Origin: LH-M37 sp032251315
GTDB taxonomy: Bacteria > Pseudomonadota > Gammaproteobacteria > SZUA-229
NCBI GenBank assembly: GCA_032251315.1
Contig: JAVVEE010000019.1
Coordinates: 1 to 36,968, forward strand
Length of the DNA stretch: 36,968 nucleotides
Direction: 5' to 3'
In this document: piece after piece, positions 25,801-33,502 of the stretch
How the letters are laid out: the number at the start of each line of letters is the position of its first letter
Position numbering within the stretch: position 1 is the first letter of the stretch
Notes under the pieces: generated by a model
Told to the model about the DNA's origin: nothing
Database searches by the model: none
What the model saw: the letters and a program-made list of their open reading frames with translations, nothing else
Translations under genes and position numbers: made by a program

Positions 25801-26309
25801 GAGCGCTTACCTCTCTTCATGTTTTTTTCTCCGCTTGTCTCCCGCTCAGAAACATTCAGTTCCGACTGCAATTCTCTCAACCGTTCGTTCTCTTCGTCCG
25901 ACAGTTCGACAGGTGTGGCTGACGAATTCTGCCGGGCGATAAAGCCACGGGCATAGAACAGTCCAATTAAAAATATCACCACCGGTCCAATCCACAGCAG
26001 CCAGGTCAGCGGCTTAAAGGGTGGATCGTACAAAACATAGTCACCGTAGCGATCGACCATGAATGCTTTAATTTCCGCTTCATTGTTTCCCGCCAGCAGC
26101 AGCTTATGTATTTCGGCGCGTAAGTCGTTGGCCAGATCGGCATTGGATTCCGCAATCGACTGATTCTGACAAACCAGACAGCGCAGCTCCTCATTCAGGC
26201 TCTGAAAGGTTTTTTCCTGCGCTTCAGATTCAAACTCGTAAGACTCCATCGGTGCTGCCGATGCGCTCAGCTGAAAGAGCAGAACAACTGCTGCGAGTAA
26301 AACTCTCAT
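25797..26309 (-). CDS. ccmH: Cytochrome c maturation protein CcmH (thioredoxin-like reductant)
   Basis: This 170-aa protein has a signal peptide (MRVLLAAVVLLFQLSASA), the redox motif LRCLVCQNQ (C44, C47; the family-specific LRCxxCQ) and a helix-rich domain containing LANDLRAEIHKLL and FMVDRYGDYVLYDPPFKP. One membrane helix follows (about 103-122). It reduces the apocytochrome cysteines in the haem lyase complex. This is the short form (like CcmL/CcmH N-terminal domain), with the TPR part encoded separately as ccmI. It overlaps ccmG and ccmI by 4 bases on both sides. Confidence 0.94.
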   Translation of the reverse strand: MRVLLAAVVLLFQLSASAAPMESYEFESEAQEKTFQSLNEELRCLVCQNQSIAESNADLANDLRAEIHKLLLAGNNEAEIKAFMVDRYGDYVLYDPPFKPLTWLLWIGPVVIFLIGLFYARGFIARQNSSATPVELSDEENERLRELQSELNVSERETSGEKNMKRGKRS

Positions 26310-26863
26310 AACTTGCCGTCCTTTATTTTGCTGATCGCTGCCATCAGCCCATCATAATTTTTCTGATCGGACACCGGCCCGATCACCTTGTGTCGAATGA
26401 TGCCCTGCGCATCCACCACAAAGGTTTCCGGCGCGCCGTACACGCCCCAGTCGATCGCCGCCCGGCCACTCTCATCAGCAAACACCACCTGATAGGGGTT
26501 GCCCAGTTGAGCCAGCCAGGCCCGGGCGTCCTGTTTTTCATCCTTGTAATTCAAACCCACTACGCGCAGGCCGGAACGGGCCAGCTGCTTAACCACCTCA
26601 TGCTCCTGTCGGCAGGCATAACACCAGCTCGCCCAGACATTCACCAGGGTCAGCTGGCCTTTCAAATCTTCATTGCTGAACACGCCTTCGCCGCTGAGCA
26701 GCGGCAGCTCAAACACGGGTGCCGGCTTGCCAATCAGGGGCGAGGGCACCAACCGGGGATTCAGGGTCAGGCCCACCCCCAGCATAACCACCAGCAGGGC
26801 GAAAATAATCAGCGGCATAAAGCGCCGCAATATTGATTTATCAGTCTGTTTTTTTTCTGTCAT
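26306..26863 (-). CDS. ccmG: Thiol:disulfide interchange protein CcmG/DsbE
   Basis: This periplasmic membrane-anchored thioredoxin supplies reductant to apocytochrome c. From the ATG at 26863 it is 185 aa, with one N-terminal helix (about 16-33, MPLIIFALLVVMLGVGLTL). The active site is VNVWASWCYACRQEHE (C81, C84), and the CcmG-specific YGAPETFVVD cis-proline loop follows, then GIIRHKVIGPV. The frame stays open upstream to 26923 inside ccmF, but MTEKKQTDKS is the usual type of start and avoids a 50-base overlap. Confidence 0.94.
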   Translation of the reverse strand: MTEKKQTDKSILRRFMPLIIFALLVVMLGVGLTLNPRLVPSPLIGKPAPVFELPLLSGEGVFSNEDLKGQLTLVNVWASWCYACRQEHEVVKQLARSGLRVVGLNYKDEKQDARAWLAQLGNPYQVVFADESGRAAIDWGVYGAPETFVVDAQGIIRHKVIGPVSDQKNYDGLMAAISKIKDGKL

Positions 26864-26873
26864 CAAAGTCTGC

Positions 26874-28811
26874 CTACGCTGTCTCGCTTCCGGATAATCG
26901 CTTCTGACGATAACGTCGATCACTGACGGCCAGCAGGCCGCCGAATGTCATAAACAGACAGCCCATCCAGATCCAGGCGATCATCGACTTGTAATACAGG
27001 CGCAGACTCCAGGCATCCTCGCCCACCGGCTCGCCCATGGCCACGTACAAATCCCGTGACAGCAGAGTATCCACCGAAGATTCGGTCATCGGCATGGGGC
27101 TGCTCCTGGTGGTATAGAGGCGCTTCTGCGGGTACAGATCGGCGATTTTTTTGTCCCCGTCATGCACTTCCAGATGGCCTTCATCGCCGCTGAAGTTCGG
27201 ACCCGCCACCTTTTTCACCCCGATAAACTTGAAATCATAACCGGATAACTCATAACTCGAGCCGTACTCCAGCCTGACATCTTTTTCCTCGCTGTAGGTC
27301 ATCACCATGGTGACCCCGGCGACGAACATGGCCATGCCCAGATGCGCCATAATCATGCCGGTAAATGACAGCGGCAGGCGCGCGCCGGTTTTTATGCGCT
27401 TATAGAGAATCTGCAAAGTGGTAATCGCGATCCACAGCGCCCCGGCCAGCCCCAGACCAGCCGGGATATTCAGCACGCCATCGATCACAAACGGCAGGAT
27501 GATGCCCACTGAGAGTGAAATTGCAAAAATGATGGAGAGCTCTTTCTTTAACCGCTGTGCGCTGTCCTTTTTCCAGCGCATCGCCGGACCGATACCCAGC
27601 AGCAGTATCAGCGGTATCGCCACGAGAGTGAACATGGTGTCGAAATAGGGCCGCCCGACCGAGATCTTGCCGATGCCCAGCGCATCCACCAGCAACGGAT
27701 ACATGGTGCCGACAAAGACTGCGGCCGCCGCAGTCAGCAGGATAATATTGTTCAGCAGCAGCGCGGTTTCCCTTGAAAACCAGCTGAAGCGGCCGGTGGA
27801 GGTCACCGTTCCCGAGCGCCAGGCGTACAGCGCCAGTGAACCGCCCACGGCCACGCAGAGGAAAATAAGGATGAACACGCCGCGCGCGGGGTCGGTGGCG
27901 AAGGCATGCACCGACACCAGCACCCCCGAACGCACAATGAAGGCGCCCAGCAGGCTCATGGAGAAGGCGAGGATCGCCAGCAGCACCGTCCAGCTCTTGA
28001 ACACGCCGCGTTTTTCTGTGCTGGCCAGAGAGTGGATCAGCGCGGTGCCCACCAGCCAGGGCATGAAGGAGGCGTTTTCGACCGGATCCCAGAACCACCA
28101 TCCGCCCCAGCCCAGCTCGTTATAGGCCCACCAGCTGCCGAGTGCGATGCCGAAAGTCAGAAAGCTCCAGGCGACGGTGGTCCAGGGTCGCGACCAGCGT
28201 GCCCAGGTGGCATCCAGCTTGCCGCCCAGCAGGGCGGCAACCGCAAAGGCGAAGGCCACCGAAAAGCCGACATAACCCATGTACAGCATGGGCGGGTGTA
28301 TCGCCAGACCGGGATCCTGCAGCAGCGGGTTCAGGGCATTACCGTCCGCCGGTACCGGGAAAATTCGTTCGAAGGGGTTGGAGGTCCATAGCAGGAAGGC
28401 GAAAAAGCCGGCGCTGATCATACCCATCACCGCCAGCACCCGCGCCAGCAACACATCCGGCAGGCCTCGACTGAACAGCGCGACGGCGGCGGTCCACAGC
28501 GCGAGAATCAGCGTCCACAGCAGCATTGAGCCTTCGTGTGAGCCCCAGACGCCGGAAATTCGGTACATCAGTGGCTGCACCAGATTGGAATGCTGGGAGA
28601 CATACAGCACCGAGAAGTCGTGAACCACAAACGCGTAGGTCAGCGCTGCATAGGAGATACTGACGAATGTCAGCTGCGCCCAGGCTGCCGGTCTGGCCAA
28701 CGCCATCAGGGTGGCATCGTTGCGCGCCGCGCCGATTAACGGCACCGCGCTCAGTACCAGTGAAATACCAAAGGCGATAATCAGGGCGAATAAACCGAGT
28801 TCAGGAATCAT
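26874..28811 (-). CDS. ccmF: Cytochrome c-type biogenesis protein CcmF (haem lyase)
   Basis: This 645-aa polytopic protein is the core of the haem ligation complex. The tryptophan-rich WWD haem-handling motif is WGGWWFWDPVENASFMPWL (about 234-252), with nearby GSHEGSMLLW and HPPMLYMGYVG carrying conserved histidines. Fifteen or so hydrophobic helices are spread over the protein, and a large periplasmic loop lies near the C-terminus (about 500-600, DVRLEYGSSYELSGYDF). Length is normal. Its start overlaps the ccmE stop by 4 bases. GC-rich codon use here creates several long antisense and out-of-frame shadows that are not genes. Confidence 0.96.
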   Translation of the reverse strand: MIPELGLFALIIAFGISLVLSAVPLIGAARNDATLMALARPAAWAQLTFVSISYAALTYAFVVHDFSVLYVSQHSNLVQPLMYRISGVWGSHEGSMLLWTLILALWTAAVALFSRGLPDVLLARVLAVMGMISAGFFAFLLWTSNPFERIFPVPADGNALNPLLQDPGLAIHPPMLYMGYVGFSVAFAFAVAALLGGKLDATWARWSRPWTTVAWSFLTFGIALGSWWAYNELGWGGWWFWDPVENASFMPWLVGTALIHSLASTEKRGVFKSWTVLLAILAFSMSLLGAFIVRSGVLVSVHAFATDPARGVFILIFLCVAVGGSLALYAWRSGTVTSTGRFSWFSRETALLLNNIILLTAAAAVFVGTMYPLLVDALGIGKISVGRPYFDTMFTLVAIPLILLLGIGPAMRWKKDSAQRLKKELSIIFAISLSVGIILPFVIDGVLNIPAGLGLAGALWIAITTLQILYKRIKTGARLPLSFTGMIMAHLGMAMFVAGVTMVMTYSEEKDVRLEYGSSYELSGYDFKFIGVKKVAGPNFSGDEGHLEVHDGDKKIADLYPQKRLYTTRSSPMPMTESSVDTLLSRDLYVAMGEPVGEDAWSLRLYYKSMIAWIWMGCLFMTFGGLLAVSDRRYRQKRLSGSETA

Positions 28812-29242
28812 TGCTGCTCCGCCGCTTTTAGCGCATCAGCCACTTCGGGTGGCATATAGTTTTCATCGTGTTTGGCCAGTACTTCATCGGCCACAAAAAT
28901 GTTCTTTTCGTTAAAGGCGCCCATGGCGACAATGCCCTGCCCTTCGCGGAACAGATCCGGCAGGATGCCGCGGTATTCCACGCTCATGCTTTCCGCATTG
29001 TCGGTGATATCAAACTTAACCAGCAGGCTGTCCGTGGCGCGCACGACACTGCCGGCCACCACCAGGCCGCCGACCCGGAAACTACGCTCGCCCGGGGCCT
29101 CGCCATTTTTTACCATGGTGGGGCTGTAAAAATACAGCAGATTCTCTTCGAATGCGGTTAGTGCCAGTACGCTTGCCAGCGCCATGCCCAGCAGCACCAT
29201 CACCACCAGCAATTTTCTTTTACTGCGTTTGTTCATACTCAT
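28808..29242 (-). CDS. ccmE: Periplasmic haem chaperone CcmE
   Basis: The 144-aa protein has one N-terminal membrane helix (about 10-30) and an OB-fold periplasmic domain. The covalent haem-binding His is H125 in VLAKHDENYMPPEV, with Y129 as the conserved axial tyrosine, so this is the standard HxxxY type rather than the archaeal CxxxY variant. It accepts haem from CcmC and hands it to CcmF. The start MSMNKRSKRK is used; the ATG two codons later is an alternative. There is a 5-bp gap to ccmD. Confidence 0.96.
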   Translation of the reverse strand: MSMNKRSKRKLLVVMVLLGMALASVLALTAFEENLLYFYSPTMVKNGEAPGERSFRVGGLVVAGSVVRATDSLLVKFDITDNAESMSVEYRGILPDLFREGQGIVAMGAFNEKNIFVADEVLAKHDENYMPPEVADALKAAEQQ

Positions 29243-29247
29243 TATTT

Positions 29248-29457
29248 TTAACCCGTCTGACTGTTATTGGCTTGACTGGCGTGGCGGTCACGAGCGATGG
29301 CCCGTTTTACCCGCTTCACGACCCGCTTACGTTCTATCAGTGGTGATACAATATTCACCAGCACGATCCCTAGTGCCAGGCCGTACGATGTCCAGACAAA
29401 TACTGCATATCCGCCCATGTCAAAAAACTCTGACCAGCTAAATTCCGAACCATTCAT
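29248..29457 (-). CDS. ccmD: Haem exporter accessory protein CcmD
   Basis: This small 69-aa single-helix protein connects CcmABC with CcmE release. From the ATG at 29457 it reads MNGSEFSWSEFFDMGGYAVFVW, with the helix SYGLALGIVLVNIVSPL (about 24-41) and a basic tail RKRVVKRVKRAI. The FFxMGGYAxxVW segment is the family signature. The start overlaps the ccmC stop (ATGA); the frame upstream of this ATG belongs to ccmC's end and is not used. Confidence 0.93.
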   Translation of the reverse strand: MNGSEFSWSEFFDMGGYAVFVWTSYGLALGIVLVNIVSPLIERKRVVKRVKRAIARDRHASQANNSQTG

Positions 29458-30203
29458 AATTTTTTTACCAAGTCTCGTACCCATTGACGATTGCGTTCCC
29501 GATACAGCACCTCATTTCTGGCGCGCATCAGCACAATCGCCGCATAAAAAAGCTTGGCGGCCAGCGCCATCACCAGTAATGGAATCAACATATCAATGTG
29601 CATGGACGGCTTGTCAAACTTGGCCACCGTTGCGCCCTGATGCAGCGTATTCCACCACTCCACCGAATAATGAATAATCGGGATATTGACCACGCCAACG
29701 ATCACCAGCAGGCCGCTGGCCTTGTCGGCGGTGCGCTGATCTTCAATCGAAGACTGCAACGCCATATAGCCAAAATATAAAAACAGCAGGATTAACTCGG
29801 AGGTCAGGCGCGCATCCCAGACCCAGTAGGCGCCCCACATCGGTTTGCCCCAGAGCGAGCCGGTGACCAGCGCCAGAAAGGTAAACCAGGCCCCGATGGG
29901 CGCACTGGCGGCGGCGATCATATCCGCCAGCTTAATCTGCCAGATCAGGCCGATGGCGGCGGAGATGGCCATGACTATATAGATGAACATCGACATCCAT
30001 GCCGCGGGCACGTGGATGAAAATGATGCGATAACTTTCACCCTGCTGATAATCGGTCGGTGCCACGAACAGCCCCATGTACAGGCCGTAGATGCCCAGCA
30101 GAAAGGCGGGGACAGCAAACCAGGGAATCAGTTTTCCGGAAATCGCATAAAAGTGCTTGGGTGACGAGAACCGCTGTATCCACGCCCATATTTTTTTAAT
30201 CAT
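29454..30203 (-). CDS. ccmC: Haem transporter subunit CcmC
   Basis: This inner-membrane protein of about 249 aa with six helices loads haem onto CcmE. The WWD-type motif is WGKPMWGAYWVWDARLTSEL (about 124-143), with the flanking conserved histidines in IFIHVPAAWMS and IIHYSVEWWNTLHQG. MIKKIWAWIQRFSSP at 30203 fits the family's usual N-terminus; a GTG four codons upstream is an alternative start. Confidence 0.95.
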   Translation of the reverse strand: MIKKIWAWIQRFSSPKHFYAISGKLIPWFAVPAFLLGIYGLYMGLFVAPTDYQQGESYRIIFIHVPAAWMSMFIYIVMAISAAIGLIWQIKLADMIAAASAPIGAWFTFLALVTGSLWGKPMWGAYWVWDARLTSELILLFLYFGYMALQSSIEDQRTADKASGLLVIVGVVNIPIIHYSVEWWNTLHQGATVAKFDKPSMHIDMLIPLLVMALAAKLFYAAIVLMRARNEVLYRERNRQWVRDLVKKL

Positions 30204-30248
30204 AAATCCAAACACCTTTTAAATTCATCATATTAACGCACCGTAACC

Positions 30249-30920
30249 CTATCTTGAGGCGGTGATGCGCAGAGCCACGGCGGTGGCCAACGGTGCCAGC
30301 GATAGCGCCAGTGCCAGTACCGCACCTAAAAACAGTAACTGGCCGCGCACACTCAAGCCGTCACTGGCCACGTCAACCGCATTTGCCCCAAAGATAAGTA
30401 CGGGAATATACAACGGCAGGACAATTAATGACAACAAAACACCGCCGCGGTTCACTGCCACCGTCAACGAAACGCCGATGGCCCCCACCAGACTTAACAC
30501 CGGCGTACCCAGCAGCAGACTCAGCATCAGCACGCCGATGGCCTCATCGGGCACATACAAAAACATGCCCAGCAGCGGCGCGACCAGGACCAGCGGCAGC
30601 CCGGTCAGTAGCCAGTGCGCGCAGACTTTCGCCAGCACCAGAATCACCAGCGGATTCGGACTCAGCATCAGCTGATCCAGCGAGCCATCCTCGTAATCCT
30701 GCTTGAACAGCCGATCCAGCGACAGCAGCACCGACAGCAGCGCCGATACCCAGATTACACCCGGCGCCATCACCTGTAGCAGCTCGGCGCTCGGCGCCAC
30801 CGCCAGCGGGAACAGACTCACCACCAGCACAAAAAAGATCAGCGGATTGGCCAGCTCGTGGCGCGAGCGGAAGGCCAGACGCAGATCTCTCGCCAGCAGA
30901 TGGCTAAAGGCTTTTAACAT
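30249..30920 (-). CDS. ccmB: Haem ABC exporter permease CcmB
   Basis: The 223-aa membrane protein has about six helices and typical family landmarks: LARDLRLAFRSRHELANPLIFF (about 8-29), LLSLDRLFKQDYEDGSLDQL (about 65-84) and LGTPVLSLVGAIGVSLTVAVNRGGVLLSLIVLPLYIPVLIFG spread over the later helices. It forms the permease of the CcmAB transporter that drives release of haem-loaded CcmE. It overlaps ccmA by 7 bases. Confidence 0.94.
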   Translation of the reverse strand: MLKAFSHLLARDLRLAFRSRHELANPLIFFVLVVSLFPLAVAPSAELLQVMAPGVIWVSALLSVLLSLDRLFKQDYEDGSLDQLMLSPNPLVILVLAKVCAHWLLTGLPLVLVAPLLGMFLYVPDEAIGVLMLSLLLGTPVLSLVGAIGVSLTVAVNRGGVLLSLIVLPLYIPVLIFGANAVDVASDGLSVRGQLLFLGAVLALALSLAPLATAVALRITASR

Positions 30921-31582
30921 GATTGCTTTCCTGCCCTGCCCAGCGTCACCGTGCTCATCGCACAGGGCAGCTGCATGCCGTGATGGGTGGTGAATATGGC
31001 GCTGCCTCCGGCGAGGCGATGCTCCAGCAGCATGGTCTCTACCAGCGCCACGCCCTCCACATCGAGCGCGGTCAGCGGCTCATCGAGTATCCACAGCCGC
31101 GCCTTGGCCAGCAGCAGAAAGGCCAGCAGGATACGGCGGCGCTGCCCCGATGACAGTGCCTTGCTGGTGACGTCATCAAAACCGGCCAGCCCCACCAGCG
31201 CCAGGGCCTGCTCAATCTCGTCCAGCGGCGCCGACTGTGAGCGGGTATCGAGCAGGGCGCGGATATTTTCCAGCGTGGTCAGGTCACCCTTGATGCAGGG
31301 CAGATGGCCGATATAAATCATGTTGGTGTAGTAGTCTTCGCGCACCGCGCTGACCTCTTCGCCGCGCCACAGCACCTGACCGGCATCGGCGAGACGCAGA
31401 CCGCAAAGAATGCGCAACAGACTGGTCTTGCCGCTGCCGTTGGCACCCTCAATCTGCAATATTTCACCCTCGGCCAGGGTGAATGATAGGTCGCTGAAGA
31501 GCAGACGATCATCCCGCACGCATTCCAGTCGGCGTGTCTCTAGTAACGGTAGTGTGTGTGCGGAATCGGCTTCAACCATCAT
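30914..31582 (-). CDS. ccmA: Haem ABC exporter ATPase CcmA
   Basis: The 222-aa ABC ATPase has Walker A GANGSGKT (46-53), signature LSSGQRRRI (about 141-149), Walker B LWILDEP followed by LTALD, and the switch histidine in FTTHHG. It powers the CcmAB complex. It is the first gene of the ccm operon; the promoter lies in 31583-31660, between this start and the cytochrome c4 terminator. Two tandem ATGs are possible starts. An N-terminal extension of about ten residues before LLETRRLECV is slightly longer than usual. Confidence 0.94.
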   Translation of the reverse strand: MMVEADSAHTLPLLETRRLECVRDDRLLFSDLSFTLAEGEILQIEGANGSGKTSLLRILCGLRLADAGQVLWRGEEVSAVREDYYTNMIYIGHLPCIKGDLTTLENIRALLDTRSQSAPLDEIEQALALVGLAGFDDVTSKALSSGQRRRILLAFLLLAKARLWILDEPLTALDVEGVALVETMLLEHRLAGGSAIFTTHHGMQLPCAMSTVTLGRAGKQSC

Positions 31583-31660
31583 CAGTCTTCAGTTCAAAAT
31601 TTCGTCATATTGTATCCGCTGCACGCTGTCACGCCTAATGCAGCTTAAAACCCTTCGGAC
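31583..31660 (-). promoter_or_regulatory. Promoter region of the ccm operon
   Basis: These 78 bases separate the cytochrome c4 terminator from the first ccm gene, so the operon promoter should be here. No unambiguous -35/-10 pair or regulator box could be assigned. Confidence 0.4.
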
Positions 31661-31685
31661 AAAAAAAAGGACGGCCACGCCATCC
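31661..31685 (-). terminator. Rho-independent terminator of cytochrome c4
   Basis: On the minus strand GGATGGC pairs with GCCGTCC over a GTG loop (plus 31669-31685, one wobble pair), followed by eight T (plus 31661-31668 all A). It lies about 35 bases after the cytochrome c4 stop and insulates the ccm operon. Confidence 0.85.
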
Positions 31686-31720
31686 TCTTTTTCAGCCTGC
31701 TAATTCTAAACCGGAATCGA

Positions 31721-32335
31721 TTATTTCAGGCTGGCAATGTAGTGTGCGACAGCTTCGATTTCAGCGTCGGTCATTGCCGCCACGGCATTGCGCATCACTG
31801 CTTTGTCGTCATTACTTCTCACGCCGCTTTTAAAAGCAAGCAGCTGCTTGGTGGTGTACTCTACAAACTGGCCGCCCAGCTGAGGATAACCCGCCGCCGG
31901 ATTGCCCTTGCCGGTAGGACCATGACAACCCTGACAGGCCGGAACGCCCGCTGTCAGATTGCCGCCCTTGTACACTTCACGACCCAGCTCCAGCTTGCTT
32001 TGATCCGCCGGCGCGGTGCTGTTCAGCGTCTGCGTGGCATAAAAAGCGCCCACGTCCAGCGCATCCTGCTCGGTAGCCAGCATCATCGCCATGCCACTCA
32101 TGGTTGCATCGGTGCGTGTGCTGCCGGCTTTGAAATCAGCGATCTGCTTGGCGATATACTGCTCGCTCTGGCCTGCCAGATTGGGGAAGGTTGGCACCAT
32201 GCTGTTACCGTCCACACCGTGACAACCGGCACAGGCCGCGGCTTTTCCTTCACCGGCGGCGGCGTCACCTGCTGCGTGAACCACGCCGGTCAGTGACAAC
32301 AGTAAAACCATACTTGATACGATTACTCTTTTCAT
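31721..32335 (-). CDS. Di-haem cytochrome c4
   Basis: The product is a periplasmic electron carrier delivering electrons to terminal oxidases such as cbb3. From the ATG at 32335 (GGAG ten bases ahead) it is 204 aa with signal peptide ending VVHAA (about residue 22). It has two similar cytochrome c domains: haem sites CAGCH (C35, C38, H39) and CQGCH (C134, C137, H138). Axial methionines are in the MVPTFPNLAGQ and SGMAMML regions of domain 1 and the MRNAVAAM region of domain 2. Length is typical. Being next to the ccm operon, it is a likely client. It is divergent from engB. Confidence 0.95.
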   Translation of the reverse strand: MKRVIVSSMVLLLSLTGVVHAAGDAAAGEGKAAACAGCHGVDGNSMVPTFPNLAGQSEQYIAKQIADFKAGSTRTDATMSGMAMMLATEQDALDVGAFYATQTLNSTAPADQSKLELGREVYKGGNLTAGVPACQGCHGPTGKGNPAAGYPQLGGQFVEYTTKQLLAFKSGVRSNDDKAVMRNAVAAMTDAEIEAVAHYIASLK

Positions 32336-32443
32336 TACTTCTAAACTCCGGGTCTGGCAGCCCGCCAATGGGCATAATGTGGCGGGATTCTACACCAAGC
32401 TGAAAATTTCATAAAGGTGGAGAGGCAAAACACTTATATTATC

Positions 32444-32471
32444 TTGTCATTATTCCATATACACGCATAAT
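32444..32471 (+). promoter_or_regulatory. Predicted sigma70 promoter of engB
   Basis: TTGTCA (32444-32449) and CATAAT (32466-32471) are each one mismatch from consensus and 16 bases apart. Transcription would begin about 2 bases before the ATG at 32480, implying a nearly leaderless mRNA; no Shine-Dalgarno sequence is visible in front of the ATG. Confidence 0.5.
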
Positions 32472-32479
32472 GCACCCCT

Positions 32480-33091
32480 ATGAGCAATCAACCCATTAAC
32501 CACTACTATCGACAGGCCCGTTTTCTGATCAGCGCCGCCTCGCCCTCCCAATTTCCCGCCGACGAAAGTCTCGAAGTCGCTTTCGCGGGCCGCTCCAACG
32601 CCGGCAAATCCAGCGCGATCAACACTTTATGTGACAACAAGGGACTCGCCAAAATCAGCAAAACTCCCGGCCGCACCCGTCTGGTCAACTATTTCTCACT
32701 GGATGAAAAACGCCGCCTGGTCGATCTGCCCGGTTACGGTTTCGCCAAAGTGCCGCTGGCCGTGAAGAATGAATGGCAGCGCCTGATGGGGCAATACCTG
32801 GAACAGAAAGCCCTGCGCGGCCTGGTCATTATTATGGACATCCGCCACCCGCTGAAGGAGTTCGACCTGCAGATGCTGGACTGGTGCCGGCATTACAATC
32901 TGTCCGCCCACGTCCTGCTCACCAAGGCCGACAAACTAAACCGGGGGGGGCAGCAGAACACCCTGCTCAAGAGCCGGAAGATTTTGAAAGAAGCGGGGTA
33001 TGACGCCAGCGTGCAGATCTTCTCCTCACTGAAAAAGGCCGGGCTGGACGAGCTGGTTCACAAGCTGAATGGCTGGCTGGAACTGGAATAG
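32480..33091 (+). CDS. engB: Ribosome-biogenesis GTPase EngB (YihA/YsxC)
   Basis: This 203-aa TrmE-Era-EngA-EngB-type GTPase is needed for large ribosomal subunit assembly and division. G1 is GRSNAGKSS (37-45), the G2 threonine is in KTPGRTRLVNYF, G3 is VDLPGYG (81-87), G4 is TKADK (148-152) and G5 is IFSSLKKAG. It ends LVHKLNGWLELE, typical of the family. It is divergent from cytochrome c4, as in Pseudomonas. The perfect hairpin at 33095 begins four bases after its stop. Confidence 0.96.
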   Translation: MSNQPINHYYRQARFLISAASPSQFPADESLEVAFAGRSNAGKSSAINTLCDNKGLAKISKTPGRTRLVNYFSLDEKRRLVDLPGYGFAKVPLAVKNEWQRLMGQYLEQKALRGLVIIMDIRHPLKEFDLQMLDWCRHYNLSAHVLLTKADKLNRGGQQNTLLKSRKILKEAGYDASVQIFSSLKKAGLDELVHKLNGWLELE

Positions 33092-33094
33092 CCT

Positions 33095-33120
33095 GTAGGT
33101 GCGAATTTATTCGCACCTAC
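33095..33120. terminator. Perfect 11-bp hairpin after engB, also a dispersed-repeat-like palindrome
   Basis: GTAGGTGCGAA (33095-33105) pairs perfectly with TTCGCACCTAC (33110-33120) over TTTA. It lacks a T tract, so it may work as a bidirectional or processing hairpin. A palindrome of this type recurs in many gammaproteobacterial genomes, so it may be a mobile short repeat. A second small stem, GCTACG/CGTAGC (33126-33143), follows. Confidence 0.6.
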
Positions 33121-33180
33121 TTAAGGCTACGCAGAAACGTAGCGAGCGGCCGAAATATACCGATATGGTGGCTTTCGGGC

Positions 33181-33289
33181 AAAAAAAATGCCCGACCATA
33201 GAGGCGGGCAATAAGTGGAACCGGGTAGGGGAAACCGGCCCCGTTTTCAACCTGTCCAGATACTGGAACAGGTAGCACAAAAAGAACGC
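33181..33289 (-). ncRNA. Predicted small RNA of about 109 nt at the Spot 42/ErsA position beside engB
   Basis: The minus strand has a promoter (33296-33324), a predicted start near G at 33289, and a T-tailed terminator ending at 33181. Between them, plus 33250-33273 folds on the minus strand into a 10-bp stem with one bulged T and a TAT loop (ACCTGT then CCAG against CTGG then ACAGGT). A GGGG/CCCC stem with a pyrimidine-rich single-stranded stretch (TTTCCCCTACCC) follows. No credible reading frame fits the transcript. In E. coli spf lies downstream of polA, convergent with yihA (engB); ErsA of Pseudomonas is at the same locus. Here the orientation to engB is the same, though polA is not the flanking gene. 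No primary-sequence identity to Spot 42 is seen by eye. Confidence 0.6.
33189..33210 (-). terminator. Rho-independent terminator of the predicted small RNA
   Basis: On the minus strand TGCCCG (plus 33205-33210) pairs with CGGGCA (plus 33189-33194) over a 10-base loop, followed by eight T (plus 33181-33188 all A). An alternative 6-bp stem pairs CGGGCA at 33176-33181 with TGCCCG at 33189-33194. Confidence 0.75.
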
Positions 33290-33295
33290 GCCTCT

Positions 33296-33324
33296 AATTA
33301 AAAACAAATCCCGAATGAAGTCAA
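33296..33324 (-). promoter_or_regulatory. Predicted sigma70 promoter of the small RNA
   Basis: On the minus strand TTGACT (plus 33319-33324, five of six) is followed after exactly 17 bases by TTAATT (plus 33296-33301, three of six). The -10 match is only moderate. The start would be near 33289. Confidence 0.5.
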
Positions 33325-33502
33325 AACACTCTCGACGGATGGTCGTAATACCGGCCTGAACTGCCACACTTCAGCTATGGGAATGAAAGCGATCAACACG
33401 CCGATCTCAGGTGACTGCAAAAGCTTTTAACTGATCACCGCCACCCTCTTTTATCTCTTTGTACTTCAGCGGCGTGCATCCTCACTTCTGCAAATACTCC
33501 CT
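33325..33502. other. Intergenic region between the sRNA promoter and the PepSY gene
   Basis: No gene is supported here. The stretch carries the end of the PepSY transcript and any regulator-binding site for the predicted small RNA. A minus-strand open frame at 33107-33367 crosses the small RNA and its terminator and is not a credible gene. Confidence 0.4.

Noticed and set aside
27400..28101. 233-aa minus-strand frame inside ccmF
   Set aside because: It is an out-of-frame shadow of GC-rich ccmF, which is intact with all motifs.
33107..33367. 86-aa minus-strand open frame
   Set aside because: It covers the predicted small RNA, its terminator and promoter, has no ribosome site and no recognisable protein pattern.
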